NCBI GenBank assembly: GCA_034620365.1 | Contig: JAQGEQ010000146.1 | Coordinates: 124,001-188,000, forward strand | Length of the DNA stretch: 64,000 nt | Reading direction: 5' to 3' | From: Pegea sp. RAD2-039 | Taxonomy: Eukaryota; Chordata; Thaliacea; Salpida; Salpidae | Shown here: positions 24,855 through 38,065 of the stretch, in pieces | Layout: each line of letters opens with the position of its first letter | Numbering within the stretch: the stretch's first letter is position 1 | Made by a program: the position numbers and the translations under genes | The notes under the pieces: generated by a model | The model's input: the letters and a program-made list of their open reading frames with translations, nothing else | Databases searched by the model: none | What the model was told of the DNA's origin: nothing

Positions 24855-27800
24855 ATGTTATGTGGGGATATTTTACCAGTAATTAGTGAAAACAGACCTT
24901 GCAATTTTGGTGCTGATGGTGCTGATGTTGAAGATGATAAGGTTTGTGTCTGAAACTTCTTGTATCAAGTTAAAGTTGATCAAATATTTGTAAAGGCAAA
25001 TTTAGAGCTTTTGGTTGGAGCAGTTATTGAAGAAAAGAATAAAATTGAAGCAAATTTAGAAGTGAGTCGAATTTCAAATCTTGAATTTGAGTTGAATGTC
25101 GAATCTTGAATTTGAGTTGAATGTCGAATCTTGAATTTGAGTTGAATCTCGAATCTTGAATTTGAGTTGAATGTCGAATCTTGAATTTGAGTTGAATGTC
25201 GAATCTTGAATTTGAGTTGAATATCGAATCTTGAAATTGAGTTGAATGTCGAATCTTGAATTTGAGTTGAATGTCGAATCTTGAATTTGAGTTGAATGTC
25301 GAATCTTGAATTTGAGTTGAATATCGAATCTTGAATTTGAGTTGAATATCGAATCTTGAATTTGAGTTGAATATCGAATCTTGAATTTGAGTTGAATGTC
25401 GAATCTTGAATTTGAGTTGAATGTCGAATCTTGAATTTGAGTTGAATTTCAAATCTTGAATTTGAGTTGAATATCGAATCTTGAAATTGAGTTGAATGTC
25501 GAATCTTGAATTTGAGTTGAATGTCGAATCTTGAATTTGAGTTGAATGTCGAATCTTGAATTTGAGTTGAATATCGAATCTTGAATTTGAGTTGAATATC
25601 GAATCTTGAATTTGAGTTGAATATCGAATCTTGAATTTGAGTTGAATATCAAATCTTGAATTTGAGTTGAATGTCGAATCTTGAATTTGAGTTGAATGTC
25701 AAATCTTGAATTTGAGTTGAATGTCGAATCTTGAATTTGAGTTGAATGTCGAATCTTGAATTTGAGTTGAATGTCGAATCTTGAATTTGAGTTGAATGTC
25801 GAATCTTGAATTTGAGTTGAATGTCAAATCTTGAATTTGAGTTGAATGTCGAATCTTAAATTTGAGTTGAATGTCGAATCTTGAATTTGAGTTGAATGTC
25901 GAATCTTGAATTTGAGTTGAATGTCGAATCTTGAATTTGAGTTGAATGTCGAATCTTGAATTTGAGTTGAATATCAAATCTTGAATTTGAGTTGAATGTC
26001 GAATCTTGAATTTGAGTTGAATGTTGAATCTTGAATTTGAGTTGAATGTCGAATCTTGAATTTGAGTTGAATATCGAATCTTGAATTTGAGTTGAATTTC
26101 AAATCTTGAATTTGAGTTGAATGTCGAATCTTGAATTTGAGTTGAATATCGAATCTTGAATTTGAGTTGAATGTCGAATCTTGAATTTGAGTTGAATTTC
26201 AAATCTTGAATTTGAGTTGAATGTCGAATCTTGAATTTGAGTTGAATATCGAATCTTGAATTTGAGTTGAATTTCAAATCTTGAATTTGAGTTGAATGTC
26301 GAATCTTGAATTTGAGTTGAATATCGAATCTTGAATTTGAGTTGAATGTCGAATCTTGAATTTGAGTTGAATGTCGAATCTTGAATTTGAGTTGAATTTC
26401 AAATCTTGAATTTGAGTTGAATGTCAAATCTTGAATTTGAGTTGAATGTCGAATCTTGAATTTGAGTTGAATGTCGAATCTTGAATTTGAGTTGAATCTT
26501 GAATTTGAGTTGAATGTCGAATCTTGAATTTGAGTTGAATGTCGAATCTTGAATTTGAGTTGAATGTCGAATCTTGAATTTGAGTTGAATATCGAATCTT
26601 GAACTTGAGTTGAATGTCGAATCTTGAATTTGAGTTGAATATCGAATCTTGAACTTGAGTTGAATGTCGAATCTTGAATTTGAGTTGAATGTCGAATCTT
26701 GAATTTGAGTTGAATCTTGAATCTTGAATTTGAGTTGAATGTCGAATCTTGAATTTGAGTTGAATGTCGAATCTTGAATTTGAGTTGAATGTCGAATCTT
26801 GAATTTGAGTTGAATATCGAATCTTGAACTTGAGTTGAATGTCGAATCTTGAATTTGAGTTGAATATCGAATCTTGAACTTGAGTTGAATGTCGAATCTT
26901 GAATTTGAGTTGAATGTCGAATCTTGAATTTGAGTTGAATCTTGAATCTTGAATTTGAGTTGAATTTCAAATCTTGAATTTGAGTTGAATGTCAAATCTT
27001 GAATTTGAGTTGAATGTCGAATCTTGAATTTGAGTTGAATGTCGAATCTTGAATTTGAGTTGAATCTTGAATTTGAGTTGAATGTCGAATCTTGAATTTG
27101 AGTTGAATGTCGGAATCTTGAATTTGAGTTGAATGTCGAATCTTGAATTTGAGTTGAATGTCGAATCTTGAATTTGAGTTGAATGTCGAATCTTGAATTT
27201 GAGTTGAATATCGAATCTTGAACTTGAGTTGAATGTCGAATCTTGAATTTGAGTTGAATGTCGAATCTTGAATTTGAGTTGAATATCGAATCTTGAATTT
27301 GAGTTGAATTTCAAATCTTGAATTTGAGTTGAATGTCGAATCTTGAATTTGAGTTGAATATCGAATCTTGAATTTGAGTTGAATGTCGAATCTTGAATTT
27401 GAGTTGAATGTCGAATCTTGAATTTGAGTTGAATGTCGAATCTTGAATTTGAGTTGAATGTCGAATCTTGAATTTGAGTTGAATGTCGAATCTTGAATTT
27501 GAGTTGAATATCGAATCTTGAATTTGAGTCGAATATCGAATCTTGAATTTGAGTTGAATGTTGAATCTTGAATTTGAGTTGAATTTCAAATCTTGAATTT
27601 GAGTTGAATATCGAATCTTGAATTTGAGTTGAATATCGAATCTTGAATTTGAGTCGAATATCGAATCTTGAATTTGAGTTGAATGTTGAATCTTGAATTT
27701 GAGTTGAATTTCAAATCTTGAATTTGAGTTGAATATCGAATCTTGAATTTGAGTTGAATATCGAATCTTGAATTTGAGTTGAATGTCGAATCTTGAATTT

Positions 27801-30800
27801 GAGTTGAATGTCGAATCTTGAGTTTGAGTTGAATATTGAATCTTGAATTTGAGTTGAATGTTGAATCTTGAATTTGAGTTGAATGTTGAATCTTGAATTT
27901 GAGTTGAATGTCGAATCTTGAATTTGAGTTGAATGTCAAATCTTGAATTTGAGTTGAATGTCGAATCTTGAATTTGAGTCGAATGTTGAATCTTGAATTT
28001 GAGTTGAATATCGAATCTTGAATTTGAGTCGAATATCGAATCTTGAATTTGAGTTGAATGTTGAATCTTGAATTTGAGTTGAATTTCAAATCTTGAATTT
28101 GAGTTGAATATCGAATCTTGAATTTGAGTTGAATATCGAATCTTGAATTTGAGTTGAATGTCGAATCTTGAATTTGAGTTGAATGTCGAATCTTGAGTTT
28201 GAGTTGAATGTTGAATCTTGAATTTGAGTTGAATGTCGAATCTTGAATTTGAGTTGAATGTCAAATCTTGAATTTGAGTTGAATGTCGAATCTTGAATTT
28301 GAGTTGAATGTCAAATCTTGAATTTGAGTTGAATGTCGAATCTTGAATTTGAGTTGAATGTCGAATCTTGAATTTGAGTTGAATGTCGAATCTTGAATTT
28401 GAGTTGAATGTCGAATTTTGAATTTGAGTTGAATGTCGAATCTTGAATTTGAGTTGAATGTCGAATCTTGAATTTGAGTTGAATGTCGAATCTTGAATTT
28501 GAGTTGAATTTCAAATCTTGAATTTGAGTTGAATGTCGAATCTTGAATTTGAGTTGAATGTCGAATCTTGAATTTGAGTTGAATGTCGAATCTTGAATTC
28601 CAGGAGCTGAAAGAGAATTTCAATTCAACTGAAAGTAAATTGAAAGAAAGCGAAAAAGAGGTAGAATTTCTAACAGATCAACTAAACAAGAAAACTCCTT
28701 CTGTAAGTAGAAGTCGCGCGATGATGACGATCACGTGATGACGTTTTTGTTGAAGGATCATACAGCTCTTGCGCGAGAACTTCATTTGCATAAAGAGCGA
28801 ATCGTAGAATGTGAAGAAGAAATCAAAGACCTAATCTCAGAACGAAACAACACAAAAGTAGGTGATGACGTCATCAACATCACGATCCTCATCTTTTTCT
28901 CGTGAAGTTGCTGATGAGTCATCTCGAATCATTAGTCGCGAGACACGAAAGATCTTTACGAGCGACAGTCGTGAAGAGACAACAACAGAATGGTGGTGCT
29001 TCTAGCGAGGTAGAGGTGCTAAAAGCGCTTAAAGCGCTCTTCGAACACCACAAAGCTCTCGATGAAAAAGTGCGCGATAAACTAAAAGCCGCGATAGAAC
29101 GCGAGATGCATCTTGAAGAGTTATACGAGAATTTAAATCGCGAGGTGATGACGTCAATTGAAATTTGACGTTTGATTGATTGATGACATTTTAGAACAAA
29201 CTACTGAAGGAGCAAGTGAATCAACTACATGCTCATCGTCATAGTGATACAAGCGTCACGTGTTTCGATGACAACGATGCCACGGTTGCTAGTAGCAACC
29301 AGTATCAACAGGTGGTTGCTAGGTGATATGAAGATAAATGTTTGAAAGATGATTTTGTAGGAAAGAGAAGGAGTTGAAACTCGAAGTGAAGTTGAGATTC
29401 AAGCTCATAGAGTTGTTAAATTAGAAGAAACCAACGAGAAACAAAATGCTGAATTACAACATTTACGTCAACGAACCTCATATCAAGGCAACAAGTAAGA
29501 TGATGACGTCACTTGCTCAAGTGATGACGTCATGTGTTTATAGAATCACAGAATTAGAAGAGAGTTTAGAAACTGCAAGAAAAGATTTGATAAAATCTGG
29601 AGATATTAGTAATCGTCTTCAAAAAGAGAACCAAGAGGTGCCCCTGTTTGAAAACGCCCCAAAAATTTGTTGAATTTTGATTTAGGCGCAGAAATATCGA
29701 ATGGAGATGGAAGAGCGGATGATAACGCTCGAACGTCGATATTTAAATGTACAGCGAGAAGCTGCTACTGTTCAAGATATCAATGATCGTGTACAAGATG
29801 AATTAGTAAATCGTGATGCTACAATCAAACAGGTGATGCGATCATATCGCGTTTATGACGTCATCAGTGGATTTATCAACACAGATCAGTGAACAAAACG
29901 AAATTTATCGAGAAAGAATTGAAGCAGCAGATCAGAAATTACAATTTTCACTTCGACGAGCAGAAGCTCTTCCGGAGGTTAGCAACCAGTTGCTTAGCAA
30001 CCAACCACTTAGCAACCAGCCACTTAGCAACCAGCCACTTAGCAACCAACCACTTAGCAACCAACCACTTAGCAACCAACCACTTAGCAACCAATCACTT
30101 AGCAACCAACCACTTAGCAACCAATCACTTAGTAACCAACCACTTAGCAATCAACCACTTAGCAACCAATCACTTAGCAACCAACCACTTAGCAACCAAT
30201 CACTTAGTAACCAACCACTTAGCAATCAACCACTTAGCAACCAACCACTTAGCAACCAATCACTTAGCAACCAACCACTTAGCAACCAATCACTTAGTAA
30301 CCAACCACTTAGCAACCAACCACTTAGCAACCAACCACTTAGCAACCAATCACTTAGCAACCAACCACTTAGCAACCAATCACTTAGTAACCAACCACTT
30401 AGCAATCAACCACTTAGCAACCAACCACTTAGCAACCAACCACTTAGCAACCAATCACTTAGCAACCAACCACTTAGCAACCAATCACTTAGTAACCAAC
30501 CACTTAGCAATCAACCACTTAGCAACCAATCACTTAGCAACCAATCACTTAGCAACCAGCTACTTAGTAACCAATCATTTAGCAACCAATCACTTATTTT
30601 CAGGTTGAAGCAGAACTTGCACAGCGCGTGGCTGCTTTAAATCAAGCTGAAGAACGCCATGGCAACTTTGAAGAAAAAGTTAAATCATTACAAACCCAAC
30701 TTGATGACAAAACAGAAGAACTCGCTCGTGTAAGTGACTTCGATATCGCTTCGATTGAGGTTATCAGAGGTCAAATTATTAGGCGCGTCAACATGAAAAA

Positions 30801-33800
30801 ATGTGTGCTGGTCACAACCAACGATTAACTAAAACTGTAGATCAATTACTACAAGAATCTAAAGAACGTTTGCAATTACATTTTAATGAAAAAGTTGCTA
30901 CGTTACGTGAAAATGTGAGTGTATGTGTCGTGGCTTGCATGTGTGTTGTGATGACGTCATCATCTCTTCATCACCTAAATTTGATGATTTACAGAATTTA
31001 ATGGCAAATGAAATTGAGAAGTTGAAGAAAAGACTTCAAAACGCTGAGATTAGTAATGTAAGATCAAATTTTGTGTCTTCATCTTTTTCTTCATCTGATC
31101 TTCTTCTTAGGAGCGACTTCAACGAACCAACGAGAAGCTTAAAATCGAAATGACGTCACTGAAACCCATTCAAGTGTGTTAAGTATCACCTGATGACGTC
31201 ATCAACTCACAACTGATGTTACAGAACGTGACGTCAGTGGCTGCTACTGAACGTAACTTACCCGTGACGTCATCACTGTATTCATCATCGACGTTGCTAC
31301 GCAACAGTAGCGCGAGAAACAAACAACTAATAGTGGCGGGAAGCACACCGGATCTTACACATCATCGACGTATGACGTCATCAGCTGGAAATCCATCATC
31401 TTCTCATCAGCATCTTTTTGTCACAAATCAATCTTCAACTGATAATTATTTAGCACTTGATGGCGCTAGTGTTCCTCATTACGCAACTTTTAGGTTTGAA
31501 TCGAGATTCGCGATCGATCGAACTGATGTTGTTGCTTGTAGACGACCTTCTCAGGAAAATTTAGGATTTCTGCGGGCAAAAGATGCCTGGAAGCCGGCCA
31601 CTGATCACTCGCTGGAATCGAGTCGAGTGAAAGATGATTATCCAGGTAATATCGTCCAATCAGCGACGAGTATTTGATTGATATGTAAATTGATAGATCG
31701 GAAAGTATTTACATCGAGTGAATTATTATCAATTTCACCTGGAAGTACTTTTCCAACTTCTACAACTCCAAATCATAATCCTAATTGTGATCCACAATCG
31801 TTATCAGATGTTCTTCAATCACAATTAGATCAAATTAATCAAGAAATCACGTTAGTACATCTTCTTACTCCTCACATCTCATCTCTACCTCCAAGATCTC
31901 ATCTCTACCTCCAAGATCTCATCTCTACCTCCAAGATCTCATCTCTACCTCCAAGATCTCATCTCTACCTCCAAGATCTCATCTCTACCTCCAAGATCTC
32001 ATCCCTACCTCCAAGATCTCATCTCTACCTCCAAGATATCATCTCTACCTCCAAGATCTCATCTCTACCTCCAAGATCTCATCTCTACCTCCAAGATCTC
32101 AACTCTACCTCCAAGATCTGATCTCTATCTCCAAGATCTGATCTCTACCTCCAAGATCTCATCTCTACCTCCAAGATCTCATCTCTACCTCCAAGATCTC
32201 ATCTCTACCTCCAAGATCTCATCCCTACCTCCAAGATCTCATCTCTACCTCCAAGATCTCATCTCTACCTCCAAGATCTCATCCCTACCTCCAAGATCTC
32301 ATCTCTACCTCCAAGATCTCATCTCTACCTCCAAGATCTCATCTCTACCTCCAAGATCTCATCTCTACCTCCAAGATCTCATCTCTACCTCCAAGATCTC
32401 CTCTCTACCTCCAAGATCTCATCTCTACCTCCAAGATCTCATCTCTACCTCCAAGATCTCATCTCTACCTCCAAGATCTCATCTCTACCTCCAAGATCTG
32501 ATCCCTACCTCCAAGATCTCATCTCTACCTCCAAGATCTCATCTCTACCTCCAAGATCTCATCCCTACCTCCAAGATCTCATCTCTACCTCCAAGATCTC
32601 CTCTCTACCTCCAAGATCTCATCTCTACCTCCAAGATCTCATCTCTACCTCCAAGATCTCATCTCTACCTCCAAGATCTCATCTCTACCTCCAAGATCTC
32701 ATCTCTACCTCCAAGATCTGATCCCTACCTCCAAGATCTCATCTCATTTCTTCTTCTAAGATTTTTATTAATCTCAGTGTCCTCCAAGAAAAGAAGATTT
32801 GTGCCGAGAAGCGTGCCGCGACGTCACTAGGAGGCGACAGCGAGCAAATGGAAGCGCGCCGAACCATGATTCAATTAGATGAAGGAAAAGTTGTGTATCC
32901 AGGCAACGATGACGTCACAGCGATGATGTCATTTGGCGTGCAAAGAAATTTGAGCGGAATTGAGTTGGCCAAGATGTAAGTTATCACGTGACCTTTTGAC
33001 CTCTTCGCGATGTTGATGACGTCATCACAGAGGTGATGAAGAAGGAGAAGCCCCTAAACTTCCCAAATCGACTTCTGCGTCGCGGATGACGTCATCAGCG
33101 TCGATGAGCGGGAAGAAGAAAAGCGCGATTAAATTGTCGTTTAGTAAACTCTTCCACAAGAAAGACAAGGTGCTCCTCGCCACTCACGCCTCCGTGACGT
33201 CACTCATATATCGCGTTGCTTCTAGTCGCGAGCTTCAACACGCGCTGACTTGATGACGTCATCGACGAATGAAAACGAAGGATCAGCTTCAACCATCTCT
33301 ACATCACATGAAGATCGCTCTTTATCATCTTCGGATTCAGCGGAGATGACGTCAGTGAAGAAACGTGATCATGACGTCATCCACCAAAAGTACCCCCCGC
33401 CCCCTTCTATCTACTTCGCGACTAATCGCTTTATCGCGTAGACATCGAATGTTGGAACGCGTTCGCGAGACGGGAACACCTTTCGCGATGTGGGATGGCG
33501 CCACCATCGTGGCGTGGCTGGAAGTAGGTTGATGACGTCATCACCACTTTACTGACGTCATCGTTGTAGTTATGGGTTGGCATGCCAACGTGGTATGTAG
33601 CAGCTTGCCGCGCGAATGTCAAATCAGGAGAGATTATGTCCGGATTATCTGATACTGAAATCCAAAGAGAGATCGGAATCTCAAATCCTCTTCATCGTCT
33701 TAAACTCCGTCTTGCCATCCAAGAAATGATCTCCTTAACAAGTCCTTCAGCTCCTCCGACTTCACGAACTGTAAGTGATGACGTCATGGAAGCGATTCTC

Positions 33801-34970
33801 TCTCTTAATCGTCATTTCGTGTTTCGCTTTTTCGCGCTGCTTGATGACGTCATACAGACGACTGGTAGTATTTGGATGACACATGAAGAAGTTGAGAAGT
33901 TATCGAAACATTTTCGCTACGCGGTAACCTTGTCGTCGTCACGTGCGCGCATGTGTGTTGTCATGACAACCGATATCGATTCACGCGAGTCGTCGTCGTT
34001 GTTAACCGCTTTTTTTTCTAATTTTTTTTTTGCTGGCTTCTTCCTCGTAGCAACCTCAACATGAGTCCGGCTGGGCTGAGGTTGGCGTAGTGATGACGTC
34101 ACACTCACATGATGACGTCACACTCACTTGATGATGTCATGCAGACACTCGCGTATGGTGAGATGACGCACGAATGGATTGGTCGCGAATGGTTACCAAG
34201 TTTGGGGCTTCCTCAATATCGGAGTCATTTTATGGAATGTCTTGTAGATGCCCGGATGCTAGAACATCTGACAAAAAAAGATCTTCGACAACATCTTAAG
34301 ATCGTCGACGGATTTCATCGGTTTGTGACGTCATCAGCACGTGACGTCATCAACATTTTTGTTGGTTTCAGGAGCAGTTTGCAGTTCGGTATTCAGTGCT
34401 TAAGACGTTTGAATTACAACAAAAAAGAATTAGAAAAACGTCGCGATAAATCGATAGACGAGATCAAAGGTCAGTTGTTGCGAAACGCGTCGATGTGTTG
34501 ATGACGTAATGATGACGTAGACGTGTTAGTATGGAGTAATCAGCGCGTGATTCGTTGGATTCAATCGATTGGTTTAGGTGAATTTGCAAATCGACTTACA
34601 GCAAGTGGAATCCATGGATCCATCTTTGCACTTGACTCTTCTTTCGATTCTGACTCGCTCGCGCTTTATATGCAAATTCCAACTCATAACTTTCAGGTCA
34701 GTTGCTTTTATCTTATCGTGATGATGACGTCACTAATCGCGTGTCATCGTCACAGGCGCGGCAAGTTCTAGAACGTGAATTTAACAATTTGCTCTCGAGC
34801 GCTACTGACCGGAAGTTAAGTGACTTAGACGAGGTGACCCTGGACCTTTTCACGCCCCTTTCTCACGCCCCCTTTTTTGCTTACAGAACAGCAAGCAGAG
34901 CAACTTCCGAAGAACAGCATCTTGGAGGAAGAAGAAGACAAAAGAGCCAGAAGAAGCCACTGGTTGCTAA
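24855..34970 (+). CDS. Liprin-alpha (PPFIA-type synaptic scaffold), complete, 28 exons
   Basis: Exons: 24855-24941, 24996-25061, 28604-28702, 28756-28857, 28908-29144, 29195-29311, 29361-29494, 29544-29637, 29686-29832, 29885-29977, 30604-30729, 30783-30914, 30995-31057, 31111-31173, 31225-31645, 31697-31850, 32778-32975, 33031-33169, 33226-33389, 33442-33523, 33570-33770, 33858-33923, 34051-34080, 34145-34320, 34372-34469, 34521-34696, 34756-34833, 34887-34970; 1208 residues, close to human liprin-alpha-1. The N-terminal half is coiled coil ([49 protein letters not shown]). The C-terminal half has three SAM domains: [12 protein letters not shown] through [55 protein letters not shown]. Known role: active-zone and adhesion scaffold binding LAR phosphatases, RIM and kinesin. 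It includes a 30-nt microexon (34051-34080). The C-terminus is shorter than in vertebrates. Three introns are minisatellite arrays. Confidence 0.96.
25062..28603. repeat. Giant 25-bp minisatellite (about 140 units) forming liprin-alpha intron 2
   Basis: Unit 'gttgaatgtcgaatcttgaatttga' with variants (atatcg, atttca, attgaa). The array begins 5 nt after the donor GT and ends in '...cttgaattccag', the acceptor itself. Higher-order repeats of several units are visible (for example around 26580-26950 and 27500-28260). Minus-strand frames up to 423 codons arise because three 25-bp units equal 25 codons without a stop; they are not genes. Confidence 0.97.
29978..30603. repeat. 15-bp minisatellite forming a liprin-alpha intron
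   Basis: Unit 'cacttagcaaccaac', about 40 copies. The donor reads GTTAGCAACC and the acceptor CACTTATTTTCAG, so both splice sites are edited repeat units. Plus-strand frames across it (SNQPL; TNHLA) are artefacts. Confidence 0.97.
31851..32777. repeat. 20-bp minisatellite forming a liprin-alpha intron
   Basis: Unit 'atctcatctctacctccaag', about 44 copies from about 31870 to 32755, flanked only by a short donor segment and a polypyrimidine/acceptor segment ending 'ttaatctcag'. Confidence 0.97.
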
Positions 34971-35501
34971 GCAACCAATCAGCGCGCTTTATTTTAACCA
35001 CGTGATCTTGTAACAGGTACTAACAGTAAAACGAGAAAGAGATGAACCACTGACCGCTAACTAGTGGACCAATTACCTGCTACTGAAGCTTCGATTTCGC
35101 TTCCTGGTTGCCATGGCGACAACGAGCACCCTTTTACACGGTTGTTAGGCAATTTCTCGCGTTGATAACGACAGTTGTTCTTGTATCAAGTACAGCCTGG
35201 TGATTTTCTCAAACTTTCTCCTCTTCTTTTTCAATCGTTTTTATTTTTCACCTGATCGTATTTATTCATCTTCTTCTTCAGCAGCAGCAGTCCTCGCATT
35301 CCTCTTTTATTCTGTAAATCAACGAATCGAATCCCTAATCGCTTACCCTTATGCTGCTATTTTACTTCAGCATTCTGCTGTTGATTGTTTGAAGAAATTT
35401 GATTTCTTTCGTATTAAAATCTTCCATTTAAATATTTTAAAGAATTTCAGCTGTTTAGTTAAAGAAATTTTCAAACAAAATATTCAAAGTTAAATTTCAT
35501 C

Positions 35502-35507
35502 AATAAA
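35502..35507 (+). terminator. Poly(A) signal AATAAA, likely liprin-alpha
   Basis: AATAAA, closely followed by a second overlapping AATAAA, about 530 nt after the liprin stop codon and followed by a T-rich stretch. Best candidate for the liprin mRNA end. Confidence 0.5.
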
Positions 35508-37117
35508 ATAAATAAAATTTTTTTGTTCCATAAAATTGTTTAGGAAAATTCTTCTATCACACCTTAATAGGATTTTATAGATAGGATTTTATATTTTCAG
35601 TTTCTGATCTGAAATTTTTCTATTTGATGATGTATAAATGATATAAACTTATCTTCAAAACTATTTACGAAATTCAATAAATGCAAAGGAGAGTGCCTGA
35701 AGAGAGTACCTCCCGCTAACACACATTCTCACAAATAACATCTATTTAGTCAAAAATCTAAAAAGCAAAAGATGCAACACCAGGCATTTTAGTAGTCCTC
35801 AACGCGTATAACAGTGAACAATTACATGGAATTATAGTAATATTAAAGAAAAGGAAAATTTCGCAGTTTAGAAATGGCAATATTATAACGGTTCAACTTC
35901 TTTTTGAACAACGTGAGCGACTTCGACATGACAATGTCTGATTGCAACTGGTTCCAAGTACTAATTGTGCGTTATGAGAAAAAATTAAGTTTGTAAACAC
36001 AAAGCTAAACATTTATAAAAATATTAGAAACATAATAAAACAATTATTCTATCAAATTTATTATTTTACAATATAATGAGTTAAAAAACACTAGAATACT
36101 AATTGTGAATAAACACAGAAGTCAATTTGGTGTTTTTTGATTTTTAATTTATTCATAGAAATTCACTTTCAAAGCTACGATAAGTTTAAGGTCTTGAAAA
36201 GGTTTTTTAAGATTTCTTAAAATGTTAAATTAAACTTTAAATGATTTAATGCAAAGTAAATTTAATATGTAAAAAGAAGCTTACAGAAGTTTAAATAAGT
36301 CGAAATATAATCATATAATAGTTGAAAATTTCTATTCTTAATTCTTTTTTTAGATTTTCTTAACTAATTTCTTACTAATTGCCACATAGAGCCACATTAT
36401 TTTTATGCAATTGTCTTTATTAGTCATCTTAATAAGTTTATAAGTCATCTCAAAGTTACAATATGGACTTACAACTTTTTATATTTTTATTACGTTTGTT
36501 ATATTTTATAATAATTATATTATTAATTATTTTAATAATTATTTTGTGATGTTTTATGAAATAATTATTTAAAATAATAGTTTTTTGTAATTAATTTTTT
36601 TAAACTATTTGAATTAGTCGTAAAATTCAACTTGAAAAATAGCTTTCGTCAAAAGTTGTTTACATTTGTTGAAAGTGTCTTTCAACAAGCTAATTTTTTA
36701 TTTTAGATTTTCAAATTTAACTTAAAGTTATTATTTATATTTTTTGGCTTATTTTGTTTAAATTTTCTTATTTAATTAAAAAAAAAACTTTTTTTTTAGT
36801 ATTTATTTATGTAGTTTTATGTAAAAATAATTTTCTTTTTGTTGAAATTAATGTTTGGGTTATAATTTTATTTATAGATTTTCAAAAAACTTTTTTCAAA
36901 TTGTTTATTTCTTAATTAAAATTTTATTACTACTAAAATATATCAATTATTTTATAAATATATTACAAACTACTTATAATTAATTAATAAACTGATTACA
37001 AAAGTGAGGTTTTAACTTTTTGGAACTGAAAACTGAAAACATTTCATGATAAATGAAATCATCTGATCTGTGGTTGGTTCTAAAAAAAGTCTTTGAAAGT
37101 ATTCCTAGACAGAAGCT

Positions 37118-37420
37118 GACCACAAGATCACTGTCCCAGGTAACTGCCCCAGGTCACTGTCTGAAGTAACTGTCCGAGGTAACTGTCCAAGGTAACTGTC
37201 CAAGGTAACTGTCTGAGGTAACTGTCCAAGGTAACTGTCTCAGGTCACTGTCCCAGGTAACTGTCTGAGGTCACTGTCCCAGGTAACTGTCTGAGGTCAC
37301 TGTCCCAGGTAACTGTCCGAGGTAACTTTCTGAGATAACTGTCTCAGGTCACTATCCCAAGTAACTGTCTCAGGTCACTATCCCAAGTAACTGTCTCAGG
37401 TAACTGTCCCAGGTTTTAGG
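37118..37420. repeat. Tandem 'aggtaactgtccc/aggtcactgtctg' 12-13-bp array inside a dispersed repeat
   Basis: About 20 short units. The flanks ('gctgaccacaagatcactgtc' before, 'gatctaaagagtgagggttgttca' after) resemble 56290-56370, so the array looks like an internal expansion within a copy of a dispersed element. Confidence 0.8.
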
Positions 37421-38065
37421 CCATGCCACAACACAGTTGATCTAAAGAGTGAGGGTTGTTCAGCGTACACCACTATCCACAATTATCAAAGCGCATGCGT
37501 AGACAGGAAGGAAGCATACTTGTTAACTTTCTTTCATCTACTGCTTCAACCTACGAACCTTAAGTTAAAAAATTCAGTAAAAACACGATAAGTTGTCATT
37601 AATTAAATATAAAACAAAATTCTAATTATTTTCTTGTATTATTTTTAATAATTTAGAAATAAAATTAAAAATGTTTTTATTTATTTACTTTATTCAACGC
37701 ATGGCTGAAGATGACAAAATCTTATAACTTTTATAGCAAACATAGAACACTATGACTGTAGAAAGATAAAGAACATGTTTCATGTATCACAGTTTTTATT
37801 TATAATCAGATATTTGCAATGTTTAAAATAATTTTTATATTTATTATTTTGATTATTTATTCTTATAAATATTTTTTTTAGACTTTAGATAAAAATATTT
37901 AATTTTTTTAATTAATACTTTCATGTATTTATTTGTTAAAATTTCTGTTTTGAATATATTTTTTAAACTAAATCTAAACATTTTATTTTCTATTTGTAGC
38001 TGTTTATACTTCCAAAGTTTGACTTTAGCAATAAATAATCTGTGCAAATAAACCAAATTTTTAAC

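Larger units (their letters stand above)
34971..38065. other. Liprin-alpha 3' region and AT-rich DNA before VPS13B
   Basis: The first 500 bp are probably liprin 3' UTR. The rest is AT-rich with no coding potential I can defend, apart from a repetitive segment at 37085-37560. Acceptor-like sites lie before the VPS13B ATG (AG at 37998-37999 and 38027-38028). Confidence 0.6.

Noticed and set aside
25024-28623. Several long minus-strand frames (up to 423 codons) with [15 protein letters not shown]-type repeats
   Set aside because: They are created by a 25-bp minisatellite inside a liprin intron; no start context, no unique sequence, no splice support.
29855-30640. Plus-strand frames of SNQPL and TNHLA repeats that continue from a liprin exon
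   Set aside because: The liprin coiled coil resumes at 30604 in phase after splicing out the array; read-through is not needed and the 15-bp repeats end in a normal acceptor.
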